Assembly (NCBI GenBank): GCA_963513935.1
Contig: OY740774.1
Coordinates: forward strand, 28,043,949-28,107,948
DNA length: 64,000 nucleotides
From: Aphrophora alni
Lineage: Eukaryota > Arthropoda > Insecta > Hemiptera > Aphrophoridae
Reading direction: 5' to 3'
Translations under genes and position numbers: made by a program
The notes under the pieces: generated by a model
Seen by the model: the letters and a program-made list of their open reading frames with translations, nothing else
Database searches by the model: none
Told to the model about the DNA's origin: nothing
Shown: positions 24,800 to 36,985 of the stretch, piece after piece
Position numbering within the stretch: position 1 is the stretch's first letter
Layout of the letters: each line of letters begins with the position of its first letter

Positions 24800-25300
24800 C
24801 TATAGAACTAAACGATACAAAAGCATTGCATTATCTTTCTCTGGATTTAGCGAACCTATTACGTCGTACAAACTTGAAACGAGAAATCAAATTATAATAC
24901 TTTATTTAATAAAAGAATATCTCATTTGAAATGAAAGGTTCTTGAGGTTATTACATTAGTGCAACAAAGGAAGACGTCTAAATATATTGGAAAATATGGA
25001 AAATTTTAAATTAAAGATGAAGGGCAAAAATATTATTAACGAGCAAATTTATAACCACTCAGAAGTAATGTTCCAAAACCTGAAAATGCTAAAGAAAAAT
25101 AAATAAGTTAGTAAATCCACCAAAGCAAATAACAAGGGAATTGAAGCCTGCTAGTAGAGGGTGTTGCAAAGCTGTATGTATAGACAAGTCAGTACTAAAG
25201 TAGTTCTCGAAGATGGAATGGGGGATAGTGCTCAGATCCTCGATCGGGTATTGTACCTTTTGCGTCGTCTGAAAATTTTTGATAATATATGAGTTTTCTC
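24800..25300. other. AT-rich non-coding stretch
   Basis: No gene supported. A short minus-strand frame near the right edge is not family-like. Confidence 0.5.
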
Positions 25301-25310
25301 TAGTCAATTG

Positions 25311-25540
25311 TTGCAGAGAATTTTACAGCTCTGTAATATCATGTTTAGTTGTTGAATAAATTTTGTTTAAATCTTATTCCTGGTAATATGTTGCAGGGCC
25401 CTTTTATAGTGCTGCACTATTTGTTAATTTTGGTAATTTATTGTCCATAGTATATAGTTTTTAACTTGTTGCAGGGCCCTTTTACAGCCATGTAGCATGT
25501 TTAGTGTGTTATTGTTGTCTAAATTTTATGTAACTGTTTT
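25311..25540 (+). repeat. Three tandem units of about 80 bp
   Basis: TTGCAGRGMMYTTTTAYAG starts at 25311, 25391 and 25469, each followed within 25 bases by a gta-tatttgtt/catgtttag block. Spacing is 80 and 78 bases. The third unit leads into the tail of a family B copy (25590-25635: aaggcgatgatgaccaaaat, then cgcctttaaa). Confidence 0.7.
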
Positions 25541-25636
25541 TTAAGGTTAAGTTTAAGTTTTAAGTTGGAGCGTTCTTTACGCTCTACTTTGCAAAGGCGA
25601 TGATGACCAAAATGGTTTTTCGCCTTTAAACCACAT

Positions 25637-25685
25637 TAAAAAAAAAAAAATAATCGAAGATGGAACAACTTCGAAACGCGTCGAC
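25637..25685 (+). other. A-run plus PLE-type motif
   Basis: A 14-base A run (25637-25650) ends the family B tail. It is followed by CGAAGATGGAACAACTTC then GAAACGCGTC, a degenerate form of the recurring motif in which GAAG can pair with CTTC. Confidence 0.4.
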
Positions 25686-26143
25686 AAATAAAACTAATAA
25701 GATAATGGCGGGATGGCAGAAGATTATACTCAAACTAATCAATAAAAATGATTTAAAGAAAATTGGATTTCTACCTTCAAGTTTTGATTTACAAATGTCC
25801 CGAGATGGGGCTAAAATATGACCCATATAAAAAGATTATACTACTGAGGAAGCTATTTTTTTTAGTTATGGCACATTTTTCTTTATACTATTTTATATCT
25901 GAGAAAGTAACAAAAGATAAATTTAATTGAACTCAAATATGTTTTGTAAAATTATTTGTAATATTGAAATACACTTCAGTTATTAAGAAACCGTCATTAT
26001 CAATACTTCTAGTCAGACTATATTTAACTTAACTATGTTATATAATTGATTATATACAGTAGCGACATCTATGAATGTCTTTAAATTAACAAATCGGCTG
26101 TCAAATGAGCTACGAGGCCACACAGTGCAAAGACCCTCCATGT

Positions 26144-26160
26144 CACGTGGGATGACGTCA
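26144..26160. promoter_or_regulatory. E-box next to a consensus CRE
   Basis: CACGTG (26144-26149) and the full palindrome TGACGTCA (26153-26160) lie three bases apart. These are consensus sites for bHLH-zip and CREB/ATF-type bZIP factors. The surrounding 150 bases have a higher G+C content than the neighbourhood. No coding start is recognisable nearby, so the role is an inference. A second TGACGTCA is at 46875-46882. Confidence 0.35.
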
Positions 26161-26175
26161 TCTTGCAAAATTAAT

Positions 26176-26757
26176 GCCGTCATTTCACAGGAGCAGTAAA
26201 CTAGGAAACTACATTCATTGCTGTACACGGATCATTGGAGTTGAATTGTTCTCCCTTTAGACAATGCTTTTGTTAACGTCACCCTTAACTAAGACTTTAG
26301 ATTAAGTCGATGAGTGTCGTGTCTGCGCAGTGTTTGTCATCTAGATAAATCTGATAGATCAAACTGTTATCCTTTATAATGGCAGGTTAATCCCTGTTTG
26401 TTTGGCGACCAGAAGAACCAAATGGTCTTTCACAATCTTATTTGTATTCCCTCAGATAATAATATAATTTCATAGGTTGTTTGCCTAACATAATTATTAA
26501 TTATTACTAACTAATTTTTATAACGCTCACGAAAGTCGGGTGTTAAAAAGAAAATTTTAAAAGCGATCCTAGTGACTTCAGGATTTTATTTCTTAAAGCC
26601 TATATTTTATGTTTAGTATAAAGTTGCTTAATCGTTAAAAAATTTTTTTTCGCAGAATTTTACAATTTTGGAATTATGTACGTCATGTGTGCAATGTTTT
26701 GCAGCCCAAACGACTGGACAGATATTGATCAAATTTGGTATTCGTTCGTATTATTTC
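26176..26757. other. AT-rich non-coding stretch
   Basis: No gene or RNA feature supported. Confidence 0.5.
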
Positions 26758-27490
<733 letters not shown>

Positions 27491-28852
27491 TCTCGATTGG
27501 TTATTGGTTTCATAACTAGATTTTGTGTACAAGATGCATATAGACGTGGTATAACGGATTAGATTGGTTATTGGTTTCATAGCTTGATTTTGTGTTCAAG
27601 ATGCATTATTGACGTGGTATAATTAACGGATTAGATTGGTTTTTGGTTTCATAGGTTGATTTTGTGTTCAAGATGCATTATTCATGTGGTATAATTAACG
27701 GATTAGATTGGTTATTGGTTTCATAGCTTGATTTTCTGTTCAAGATGCATTATTGACGTGGTATAATTAACGGATTATATTGGTTTTTGGTTTCATAGCT
27801 TGATTTTGTGTTCAAGATGCATTATTGACGTTTTATAATTAACGGATTAGATTGGTTTTTGGTTTCATAGGTTAATTTTGTGTTCAAGATGCATTATTCA
27901 TGTGGTATAATTAACGGATTAGATTGGTTATTGGTTTCATAGCTTGATTTTCTGTTCAAGATGCATTATTGACGTTTTATAATTAACGGATTAGATTGGT
28001 TTTTGGTTTCATAGGTTGATTTTGTGTTCAAGATGCATTATTGACGTGGTATAATTAACGGATTATATTGGTTATTGGTTTCATAGCTTGATTTTGTGTT
28101 CAAGATGCATTATTGACGTTTTATAATTAACGGATTAGATTGGTTTTTGGTTTCATAGGTTGATTTTGTGTTCAAGATGCATTATTCATGTGGTATAATT
28201 AACGGATTAGATTGGTTATTGGTTTCATAGCTTGATTTTCTGTTCAAGATGCATTATTGACGTGGTATAATTAACGGATTATATTGGTTTTTGGCTTCAT
28301 AGCTTGATTTTGTGTTTAAGATGCATTATTGATGTGGTATAATTAACGGATTAGATTGGATTTTGGCTTCATAGCTTGATTTTGTGTACAAGATGAATTA
28401 TTGACGTGGTATAATTAACGGATTAGATTGGTTTCTGGTTTCATAGCTTGATTTTGTGTTCAAGGTGCATTATGCATGTGGTATAGTTAACAGATTAGAT
28501 TGGTTATTGGTTTCATAGCTTGATTTTGTGTTCAAGATGCATTATTGACGTGGTATAATTAACGGATTAGATTGGATTCTAGTTTCATAGCTTGATTTTG
28601 TGTTCAAGGTGCATTATTCATGTGGTATAGTTAACAGATTAGATTGGTTATTGGTTTCATAACTTGATTTTGTGTTCAAGATGCATTATTGACGTGGTAT
28701 AATTAACGGATTAGATTGGATTTTGGTTTCATAGCTTGATTTTGTGTTCAAGATGCATTATTCATGTGGTAAGTTAACGGATTAGATTGGTTATTGGCTT
28801 CATAGCTTGATTTTGTGTTCAAGATGCATTATTCATGTGGTATAATTAACGG
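27491..28852 (+). repeat. Minisatellite/satellite, 72-bp unit, 19 copies, with higher-order structure
   Basis: Nineteen head-to-tail units of 72 bp, each with gattggttattggtttcata, gcttgattttgtgttcaag, atgcattattgacgtgg and tataattaacgga. Only the first and the eighteenth are slightly short. Variant sites are not random: (T/A)TTGG, ATAG(C/G)TT, TT(C/G)TG, and TTGACG versus TTCATG travel together. In the right part, units 14, 16 and 18 alternate with 15, 17 and 19 (144-bp dimers). In the left part, the pairs 3-4, 6-7 and 10-11 recur with a third type between. No coding role is apparent. Confidence 0.95.
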
Positions 28853-29128
28853 TTTCAACTATTTGCAGGTTTGTATAATTATTGTTGATTTTATAAACTT
28901 TTGTTTCTCTGTAGTTTATAAAGTAGCTTACTAACTGTTATACACGCGTTGTTTAGGGTTTCTTGGCATTTTTATGGTTGATATTTGTAAGCAAAAACTA
29001 AGTCGATATCTCATCAGAGTTAGGTGATGGTGAAGATCCGTGATAGTACATTTTGCCTTTTCAACCCACTTAGAGAACGTTTTTCAAAAAATAAGTTAGT
29101 TCGGTCTTACTTTGGAAAGGATTATACC

Positions 29129-29372
29129 ATAGAAGAAGGAATTAGAATAAGAAAGTCACAGCCCATGTTAAACAGCGTGATACAAAATATCCTTAGTTTG
29201 GCTACTGGACAACAGAAAGCGCTAGTAGCGTCGGGACAAAAAGACTTGGCTACTGTATCGTTTGCCCTGTTGGCTACTAGCGCTTTCTGTTGTCCAGTAG
29301 CCAAACTAAGGATATTTTGTATCACGCTAGAGCCTATACCTGTGACTTTCTTATTCTAATTCCTTCTTCTAT
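29129..29372. repeat. Long near-perfect hairpin (foldback/MITE-like)
   Basis: The outer stem of 32 bp (29129-29160 with 29341-29372) is perfect. An internal loop of 13 and 12 bases follows. The inner stem of 56 bp (29174-29229 with 29273-29328) is also perfect by base-by-base check. The terminal loop is 43 bases and can pair partly (CGGGACAAA with TTTGCCCTG). Weaker matching extends a few bases outside. Open frames cross it on both strands only because the arms mirror each other. It may be a MITE or a source of hairpin RNA. No clear target-site duplication was found. Confidence 0.9.
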
Positions 29373-29469
29373 GATTATACTCTCTAAATTGCATATTCCT
29401 GGAATAAGAGGTTTGAACTGGACGTTGAGTTAGTCAGAACATTTGTTTTTGTATTTTCCTTCCTTGTTG

Positions 29470-29640
29470 TTTAAAGGCAAAATATCTCTTGGTCGTCATT
29501 GGTAAAAGGAAGAAAAGCACATAAAATAAAGACTTTTAGGTCTCGAATTCATTAATAGCGTGAGAGTCGGAAGGGACCAAGAGTTGGTCAGTAGAAGACC
29601 TGACACGAATGAAGAGAGAAGGATCTATCATAAGACGAAA
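29470..29640 (-). repeat. Dispersed repeat family B, minus orientation
   Basis: Starts gtttaaaggcaaaatatctc, then ggtcgtcattgg, aaaagcacataaaataaag, gagagtcggaagggaccaag and agttggtcag. It is directly followed by family A in the same orientation. Confidence 0.65.
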
Positions 29641-30425
29641 AGAAATAAAAAGGTCAAACGTTTGTTAAAACCCCACGACTTAAGGGGCCGCCGTAGGGAA
29701 ATATAGAAAGTTATTTTTATAATGTCGAAGTATTTTAAGCAACTTAACACCAACTTATTAATTTCTTCGTCAAATACATATACATATTCGTAATCATAAT
29801 AACTTCTAGTTTTATGTGATACCCCACACATAATAAAGTTTGAAATATATGGGATTTATCTTCTTATCATTGTAGACTGGTAGCGAATTACAGATAGACA
29901 GACCTACACGTGAAATTATAAGGGACCTTCGTTTTACCAACGGACCTAATAAAGAAACCAAACCATGCAGCCCATCCAATTGAAAGTGCAATTTAATTTA
30001 AAATCCAAACAATTTGGTATCAGATTTGTAGGTAACCCCTTGTTCAAGTTAGAGAAGGGGAGGGTAATATAATCTAACACTAAGTTTGGCTTGGTGCCAA
30101 CATATTAATTTGTTTACGTTTGTATTTTAAATAAATATACATAATCGTATTCAGAATAAATTCTAGTTTTATTCAATTTGGTAAACATAGTATTTAAATA
30201 TAATAACTCGATAGATTTTGCCCCTTAACTACCACCAGGTCATTTTTTTAGTTACTGCTATATTTTTCATGTATGCGGGATAACATAAAGAATATAAATG
30301 CAAAGTTTGAAACGCATAGGATTTATCGTCTTGTCTGCGTAGATGATTGCGACACAAGAGTTTGACAGACAGACTGGTAAGTGAAATTATAACGGTCCTT
30401 GGTTTTACCTACGTTCCTTATTGGT
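29640..30425 (-). repeat. Dispersed repeat family A, long-short dimer, minus orientation
   Basis: Read on the minus strand, a long unit (30425 down to about 29946) is followed by a short unit (to about 29640). Each unit has its own head (plus-strand gtccttggttttacctacg near 30400 and accttcgttttaccaacgg near 29930). This is the same order as at 2735-3660 and 55445-56420. Confidence 0.75.
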
Positions 30426-30900
30426 ATTCCTACTCCCGTAGGAATGAGCCTTTGAGGGTTGTTTTTTGTAAATATAGAAGTGTTTAGAGATTATGTTTTC
30501 AGTCATTTATATGGTTAACATTTATAAAGAAAAACAACCGTCAACATGTCATTGGGTTTAAGAGTTATTAAGAAATCTGTGAAAACACATTCCCCCTTTC
30601 AACCCCTTTAGGTGTTGAATTTCGAAAGATGTCCATTTAGTGGGTCCATGTGTATAATAATCTGAGAAGTCCAGGAGTTTGGGTTCGATATTGACGAGTC
30701 AATAAGAACATTTGCTTATACATACTGTGAATTTTGTCTTCTATTTTCTCTGCTGATTTTTGAAGTAGTAGTTTCCTTATTTGTGTTTCAGGTACAACAT
30801 GGAGTGACAATAAACCACTGATAGTTCTTTAAGGCCTTCTATTGCTAGGTATTTATTTCTCTTAATCTTATTTTCAACTTACAAGAAGAAAACTCTTTAC
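30426..30900. other. Non-coding stretch
   Basis: No gene or repeat with support. Confidence 0.45.
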
Positions 30901-30929
30901 CTAACCCACTTAAGAGGCCCTCCTACACA

Positions 30930-31000
30930 GTTCTTGTAGCCTAGTGGCTAGAAGAGTTCTCGTTTTGTGTGCAACAGATTCCAGGTGTGACCTAGAAACG
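30930..31000 (+). repeat. Possible tRNA-derived SINE head
   Basis: TAGCCTAGTGG (30937-30947) fits the RNA polymerase III A-box consensus TRGCNNAGYNGG. About 27 bases on, ACAGATTCCAGGT resembles a decayed B box. The spacing suits a tRNA-like head, but it does not fold as a working tRNA, so this is at best a SINE or decayed tRNA. Confidence 0.35.
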
Positions 31001-32055
31001 TGATGAACGTGGAGAGGTACGATTAGTTTTGGGCACGACACACAATTACCAAAAATTCATTAATTTTAATTTTGTATTTTATGGATATTTCGACTCTCCT
31101 TTAACATACAACAAACATAAAATATATTACTTTTTTCACGTTAAAAGATTTAATATTTTATTCGTAGTAAATAGTTTACACCGGTTTTCGAGATATTTAG
31201 TGTTAAAAATTTTTAAAGAGCGTCATTATCAGTTTTTATGGTGCACTAATAATAGGCTACAAAACATTTTGCTAAATTTGGTATCGGTATCTCAATCTGT
31301 TCTAGAGTTATGTATTGTTTTTGAAAAAAAGATAAACATTACAGGTGACAGAATTTATGTTACAAATTAATCTACTTATTTCGTTCACCCTAATCATCCG
31401 CTTTATAATTGTTCTAGTTCGTGTTAATAATGAACGTCAATTTTTAAAATGAAGTAAATTGTTGCTCAAATCTAAAAACCGAAATAATTCAAAATCAGAA
31501 TTAATATTACATATAAAAATAATAAAAACTAAGCAAATGGAAAAATTAAATTTTGCTCTTTTCGTTTAGTAAACAATGTTAAAATACTCCCTCGCTAGCT
31601 TGGACTTGTTGGGGAGTATAAAACCAAACAATTAAGTATAAAATAAACGTAGGCATACGTCGGGAAATGATTTTATATTTGAATTTAAATAATTGTTTTC
31701 ACGTCCAACTGCACACGCCAACCGCCCGCGCTTTCATTCAAAAGAGAATAAACATTTTGAGTGTTGGTTCGTGTACAATACCAGTAATTTGGCTGTGAGG
31801 TTATCACGTGGGACATAATTTATGCATACATTTTAATGGACTGAATGGACTCCGACGTGTAGAGATATTCCCCTACGATGAACGTAAAACAAACGTGACG
31901 GGAATATTTAATACGTATAAAATAAAAATTGTAAAGTTGAAATAAAAATATGTAGCAAAACTTACAGTTTCTTAACGTTTCTTGCGAGATTTAGAATTAT
32001 ATAAAGTTTAGACGTTATTTTTAAATTGAAGAAAGAAGTTAAGTTGAAGAAAAAG
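31001..32055. other. AT-rich non-coding stretch
   Basis: A 113-codon frame at 31029-31370 lies in very AT-rich sequence (Phe/Asn/Tyr/Ile-rich) and looks accidental. Nothing else is recognised. Confidence 0.5.
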
Positions 32056-32059
32056 ATTA

Positions 32060-32190
32060 GCAGGTAGTCTATGAGGACAGTAAGAGAAGAAGACTAATGA
32101 ACGTGATAGGATGGAGAACAACTGCATTTGATAGACGTAAAGTGGAAGATATTGCAGTTGGTCAGTATCCACGAAGGTGTAGCGTCATAG
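32060..32190 (+). pseudogene. LINE (RTE-like) ORF C-terminal relic
   Basis: In broken frames it reads MRTVREED, a stop, then MNVIGWRTTAFDRRK and a frameshifted KILQLVSIHEGVAS followed by a stop. This is the pattern at the very end of RTE-type ORFs: W.RTV..E....G..W....A.DR..W and a short tail. It has stops and a frameshift, and no upstream RT is preserved. The call rests on a short match. Confidence 0.4.
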
Positions 32191-33734
32191 TTGTAATAAA
32201 ATGAGATATACGTCGTGGTCCTAAGGATCAAGACCAAAACTATAAATAATTTTCTTTGATGTTAATCCATCTTGTCGCGTTCGCGTTCTACTCTACCATG
32301 AATGTCCATATATAAATATATATGGATGAAAAAGTTTGACGGCACTGCTTCTTTAAAATACCTTTAACATCTTTCACTTTACGACCTCTTCCTGTTTTCT
32401 ATCCTCATTTCAATTTCATTTTTACTTCAATTCACAAGTACAGTATTATAAATTCGTCTCAGTATAAAACAGCTGTTATAAATTATGTTATTCATCTGAT
32501 TGAGTAACAGATGCATACATAATCGTAAACATTCATGTAATTACTGTAGCAGTCATAGGGGAGATTACAGGGTGTTCTTCAAACACCCTTTCAGATATTT
32601 AGTAGGGTGTAAATGAAGTCCGGAGACAAATAAATAAAATGTGCACAGACATTGCACCAACTTACTCTCATACAAAATTAAAGCATAGGTATAAAAAAAT
32701 AATTATTTACTATCTTTTAAACAAATCAACAGGAATTATCGGTCAAGAAATCAAAGTGATGAATGGATGCCGTCTTTAATAGCTGAATATCTCAAAATGT
32801 ATTTAAATTATTTCAATAAAATGTTATTGAAATGTGAAAGTTTAAATCCAATGCCATTCTCATAAAAGAAAACAAATAAAATTTAATCGTTGGTCAGAGT
32901 TCTTTTGAGTATTTTCAGATTTATTCCAATAACCTTTTTTTTTCCATGCACAATCAGTTTTTATTTAAAAAATCTTCATATTTTACCAAAATGTAATCGA
33001 ATATTCTATTTTAATTCGATCTTTTGATATCGTGTTCATTTAATCGAATCTTTAGAGCCGATTTAGAGAAAAATGAAATTTTATAATTTTGCATTATTAA
33101 AAAAAAAGCGTTACAAAGTTGTGTTTCTTTTTGATAGTGTCTACTCTTAAAATGTTGATCTGGGTAGCTCTTTTGCTTTGCTTTTGACTCAATAAATCCA
33201 GAGTTTTTTCTTTGGCGGCAGACAACACCTGAAGTAACAATCAGACACACTCTTAAGTTTAACTTTACTGTTGGAAGATCGCCCAGAATCAGAAGGAAAA
33301 CATTATAACACCGGAACTAGGGGAGTGGTTCATTCGAAGTGTAAACATGTGCATTTGAAACTTGTTCTTTTTGAATTTGAAACGGATAAGAAGAATCAAC
33401 ATTTAAATCATTTTATTAAACACTCTCAATCACCGTTGTTTAGTGATAATATAAGTTACTAGAGATTTCGCTTAGTTTCTACAACATTTATCCACCCTAC
33501 ACCGAGCTTCTACATTTGATCCCACAGTTTTACTAAAAGAACTGTGTCGTATGCTTTTTTCCACGTGCGGTTTTTCTCCTATCCGCAATCACTTTACAAA
33601 CAATAACTGACTTCACAGTTCTGAAATATGACATGATTTAATAAATTTTAAAAAAATATGCCTTCAACTTCCTATTCAACAAAATAAAAACTATTAGTGC
33701 TCAAACAAAATGAAAACAAGGTCTAATTAAAAAT

Positions 33735-34110
33735 ATTAAATTAGAATATTTTATAGATGTGGATCATGGAAGATAATAAAGACTAAAGCTGGATACGAAC
33801 CAACATCTGTCTGAAATTTTAAAAATTAAATGGTCAGGGCGGATCAGTAATGCTGAACTCCTGAAGAAAACAGACATGAAAAATATTAAAATTACTACCC
33901 TCAAATAGAAATGGAAGTGGATGAGGCATACTTTGAAGAAGAGCAATAAAACATCCAAGGAAGAAAAATGTGGGAGAAAAACGCAAAAGAGGAAGTCCTA
34001 CAAATCTTGGAAGAGAGGCAAATATGATTGTGAAAATATTGACTATCATAAAGTACGATGCAGAAAACCGAGTTCCTTGAAGACACATAGTTGCTGTTTG
34101 CTGTCATAGT
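33735..34110 (+). pseudogene. LINE (RTE-like) reverse-transcriptase ORF, C-terminal relic
   Basis: In one frame, with one stop, it reads LKIKWSGRISNAELLKKTDM, then KWKWMRHTLKKSNKTS, then KRKSYKSWKRGKYD, then DYHKVRCRKPSSLKTHSCC, ending at a stop near 34110. These correspond to conserved end blocks of RTE/L2-like LINE proteins: an I.W.d.isN.eLl..T block, an RkWrWiGH.LR block, a GRP..sW.R block and a terminal Cys-rich tail. RT and endonuclease domains are not seen upstream, so the copy is 5' truncated, as usual for LINEs. The minus-strand frames over the same bases are shadows. Confidence 0.7.
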
Positions 34111-34343
34111 GATTGAAAAGGAATAACTAAGAAAGTAATAAAACGTATGACCTTCTATAGTAACAAAATCAATAAAATAAAATCCTTTTAAATTATAAGT
34201 ACCATGTAAAATGTCATCTAACAATAAATAATTTTTAATATCCGTCAAGGATTTACAAATCTCTATTAAATTGCCAACGTTTTATATGCAGCGAATAAGG
34301 ATAGTAATGGCGGAAAGTTTGTACTTGATTTATTTATTCATAG

Positions 34344-34400
34344 ATGGACGGCTCAAGCACTTGAAACCTCGCTGCAGGCCAGCCGTCACCTCCTGCAAAG
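34344..34400 (+). other. Candidate 57-bp internal exon
   Basis: A 57-base, visibly GC-rich block stands out from AT-rich surroundings. It is preceded by a T-rich stretch ending in ttcatag and followed by gtaaat, which fit acceptor and donor sites. The frame starting at the second base is open throughout: WTAQALETSLQASRHLLQ. The other two frames contain stops. Small internal exons of this size are common in insect genes. No neighbouring exons were recognised, so this is a candidate only. A local inverted pair (GACGGCT...AGCCGTC) means a structured element is another possibility. Confidence 0.35.
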
Positions 34401-34659
34401 GTAAATTATTTAATAAAGCCGGACTCTGGCTCTAGTCCCGGAAATTATTACTAGATCCTTATTTTATAAACTGATACTTTTACTTCGTTTATAAAGATAT
34501 TCTCCATTATGGATACAATTTAATTAAGTGTGATTTAAATTATAACAAATATTTTCCACGACTTTTTGATTTGTTATTAATTTTTTTTTTTAAACGAGAT
34601 ATTATTCTTAATTTATTTTGTAAGAGGTCGTCGTAAGCAAGTAAAATTCGAAATCGGTA

Positions 34660-34760
34660 CTACAAAATAGGTCTCTCTTAACCAACTTTTGTTTTGTCAT
34701 CTTATTTTTTTAATAAGACGATGATGACCTAGAGGATTTTAGTCTCCCCCTCCCCAAATT
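34660..34760 (+). repeat. Dispersed repeat family B, 3' part, + orientation
   Basis: Contains aggtctctcttaaccaactt, ttgttttgtcatc, then aagacgatgatgacctagagg. It is truncated on the left. Confidence 0.55.
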
Positions 34761-34854
34761 AGGAAAATACACGCCAACAAAAGTACTTGTATATGATTTC
34801 GGTTCAGCTTGGTGGTTGTCATTATTTATGTTTCTGTTAAACTTGTGTCTTGTT

Positions 34855-34925
34855 GATCAGAATATGTTCTAGGTTTATCACGTGATAACGAAAGTTGATC
34901 TATAACTCCGAAAACTTTAAAACTA
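34855..34925 (-). repeat. Dispersed repeat family E, minus orientation
   Basis: On the plus strand it reads tatgttctaggtttatcacg, tgataacgaaagttgatc, the reverse complement of the E core (gatcaac...cgttatca...aacctagaacat). Confidence 0.5.
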
Positions 34926-36125
34926 GTATACCTGTTCTCGCTAATGTAATGCTTGACTATGATTTTTGTTTCTCTTCCTATTTCCACCCCCAACTATTTG
35001 TAATATAGAAACTATGCAACTATTATTATTGTTGTTTTATTTTTTATTTATTAATTTTGTTAGGTTTTTTAACTCCTTTTATTGATCAATATTAATTAAT
35101 TTTCCATTTTACATTATCAAATGGGTCAAATATCATGTCGAGTATTTGGCTGAAACAAGTTGTTTTATGTATAACTAATAAAAATTAGAATGGTCTCTCA
35201 ACTCCCGTCGAGATCATTCTCTGTTTTTCAAAATTACTTACGATATATAGTTTTATTTCATTTACAGTTTGTTTTATAAATTTCTACATTTATTACCAAT
35301 ACCGTATCTGAAGTTTTTCGTGGCTATTGTGATATACTTAATATCGTATACGATAACGCCCATAGTTCGTTTCCTGTTTTACTCAATAGTTACAATATAC
35401 GACATTTTTGAAGAGAGACAATAAATATTTTGAACTCCGACTACACTCTTTAAAAATTAAGTGAAATAGAACTTTATTTTGAACTTTTCTTTTAAATTTC
35501 GAATTTAATTGGTATTTAGTTTCGAATTTATGGGTATGTGTGAAAGTTTGTGCTTTGTTTATTTTCCTAGTTACTATTGAACTATAGTTTTATTTTACTT
35601 TCAAACTCGTAAATTAATTTCACTATTAATCTGCACACTTTATCAAAATACGATCAAACCATACGAACAGATATTTGGTAAACAAGTTAAAAGTTTGTCT
35701 TCAAGAGATCCTAGTGTCTTCAAAGATCTCAGAACTATCAAAATCGATATATTGTCCACCTTTGTAATATGTTTGCTAATGCATAATTAATTTCCCTCAC
35801 CACCAAGTTTGACCGACCATATACTCTACATTGTAATATTTAACTACAGATTGTAAACGCTTCGGCTCATTAACTTGGCGGGATGTCTTCATAAATCAGA
35901 TATCGTTGTTTTGTTTAGTCCTCACTTGGATCAGTATTTATTGAATGAAAGTGTCGAAGTTTCATCATCCATCATACATTCATGTGTTATCTTAGTTTGG
36001 TTATCTGAATAAATGTTATCAGAAGGCTGTCACATCATGGGCAGGTCACTCTGTGTCGTTTTAATAAAATACGATTTCAGCTGATTTATGTTAAAACTGC
36101 TACAAGTGTTGGATTTAAACGAAGA
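34926..36125. other. AT-rich non-coding stretch
   Basis: No gene, RNA or clear repeat was recognised. Confidence 0.5.
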
Positions 36126-36129
36126 ATGT

Positions 36130-36250
36130 TATTATTGTTGGTATAGTTTATTCGTGAGTTTATCATAATTTGTGTATAAATGAATGAACGACGTTTCCAG
36201 TGTTGTGATCAACTCCCGTTATCAAATGGTAAACCTAGAACATGATATAT
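36130..36250 (+). repeat. Dispersed repeat family E, best copy
   Basis: Reads tttatcataatttgtgtata, then gacgacgtttccagtg, then gatcaactcccgttatcaaa and tggtaaacctagaacatga. It is the longest matching copy and a good family reference. Confidence 0.55.
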
Positions 36251-36885
36251 TAGAAAGGAGTCAACATAGTCTAGCAGTCGAGGGTTATTTATATTTATCA
36301 CTAGATAACAGGAAATGATCTATTCTCTCGATAATACGTGAATTTATTTTTATATAAACAAATTATGATGACAAATGTCTGAATAAACTCTACGAATAAT
36401 CTAAAATTCGATAACCTTAAAACCTGTAAACCTCTCATGGAAAAATTTGTGTTAATCTTTTATTTTTATGATATTGTTAAGAACGGAGTTTAAATTAGAC
36501 GTTGGTTTTATACGTACTGAATCCTTAAAATCCAAAAATATGGAGATTTAGATTTATTTATCGATTTTCATGAAATGTGTATTATTTATGTACTTTTGAG
36601 GTTAATGTCGATTAGCATATTAATGAGAATATCTAAGTTATTTTGTAACAAAGGATTAAAAAAAAATAGTACCGTTATAATTTATTTCGGCAATTCCCAT
36701 CTGTTTATAAAAAATTTACAGTATGATCTTTCCTCTAGTAAGGTGTAAATTCGCTGTAAGGGGTGACTACAAGGTCAGACGCCAAGCAATTAAGAGGACA
36801 AAGGTTAGGTTAGGTCCTCACGGTAAAATCGTTAGATTAGGTTATATTTGACACTGTACGCATTTTTTGTTTAATTGCCTATTGT
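36251..36885. other. AT-rich non-coding stretch
   Basis: Nothing recognised. Confidence 0.45.
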
Positions 36886-36889
36886 ATGG

Positions 36890-36985
36890 TCTCAATTCGA
36901 CTTGGAGAACAACAGTTGGTCAAGAGAGACCTCATAGAAAGATAAAATAGAGGGCTCTATCCCTACATTACATAAAAAAGTGTAA
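36890..36985 (-). repeat. Dispersed repeat family B fragment, minus orientation
   Basis: Contains ggagaacaacagttggtcaa, gagagacctcatagaaagat and aaaatagagggctctat. Left end truncated. Confidence 0.55.

Noticed and set aside
27491..28852. CRISPR-like array
   Set aside because: Units are contiguous 72-bp repeats without unique spacers, in eukaryotic DNA. It is a satellite.
29024..29359. 111-codon frame on the plus strand and its mirror on the minus strand
   Set aside because: Both frames arise from the two arms of the hairpin, and the products mirror each other without a known domain.
31029..31370. 113-codon frame
   Set aside because: Very AT-rich codons with Phe, Asn, Tyr and Ile in excess. 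There is no motif, and the length is possible by chance in 64 kb.
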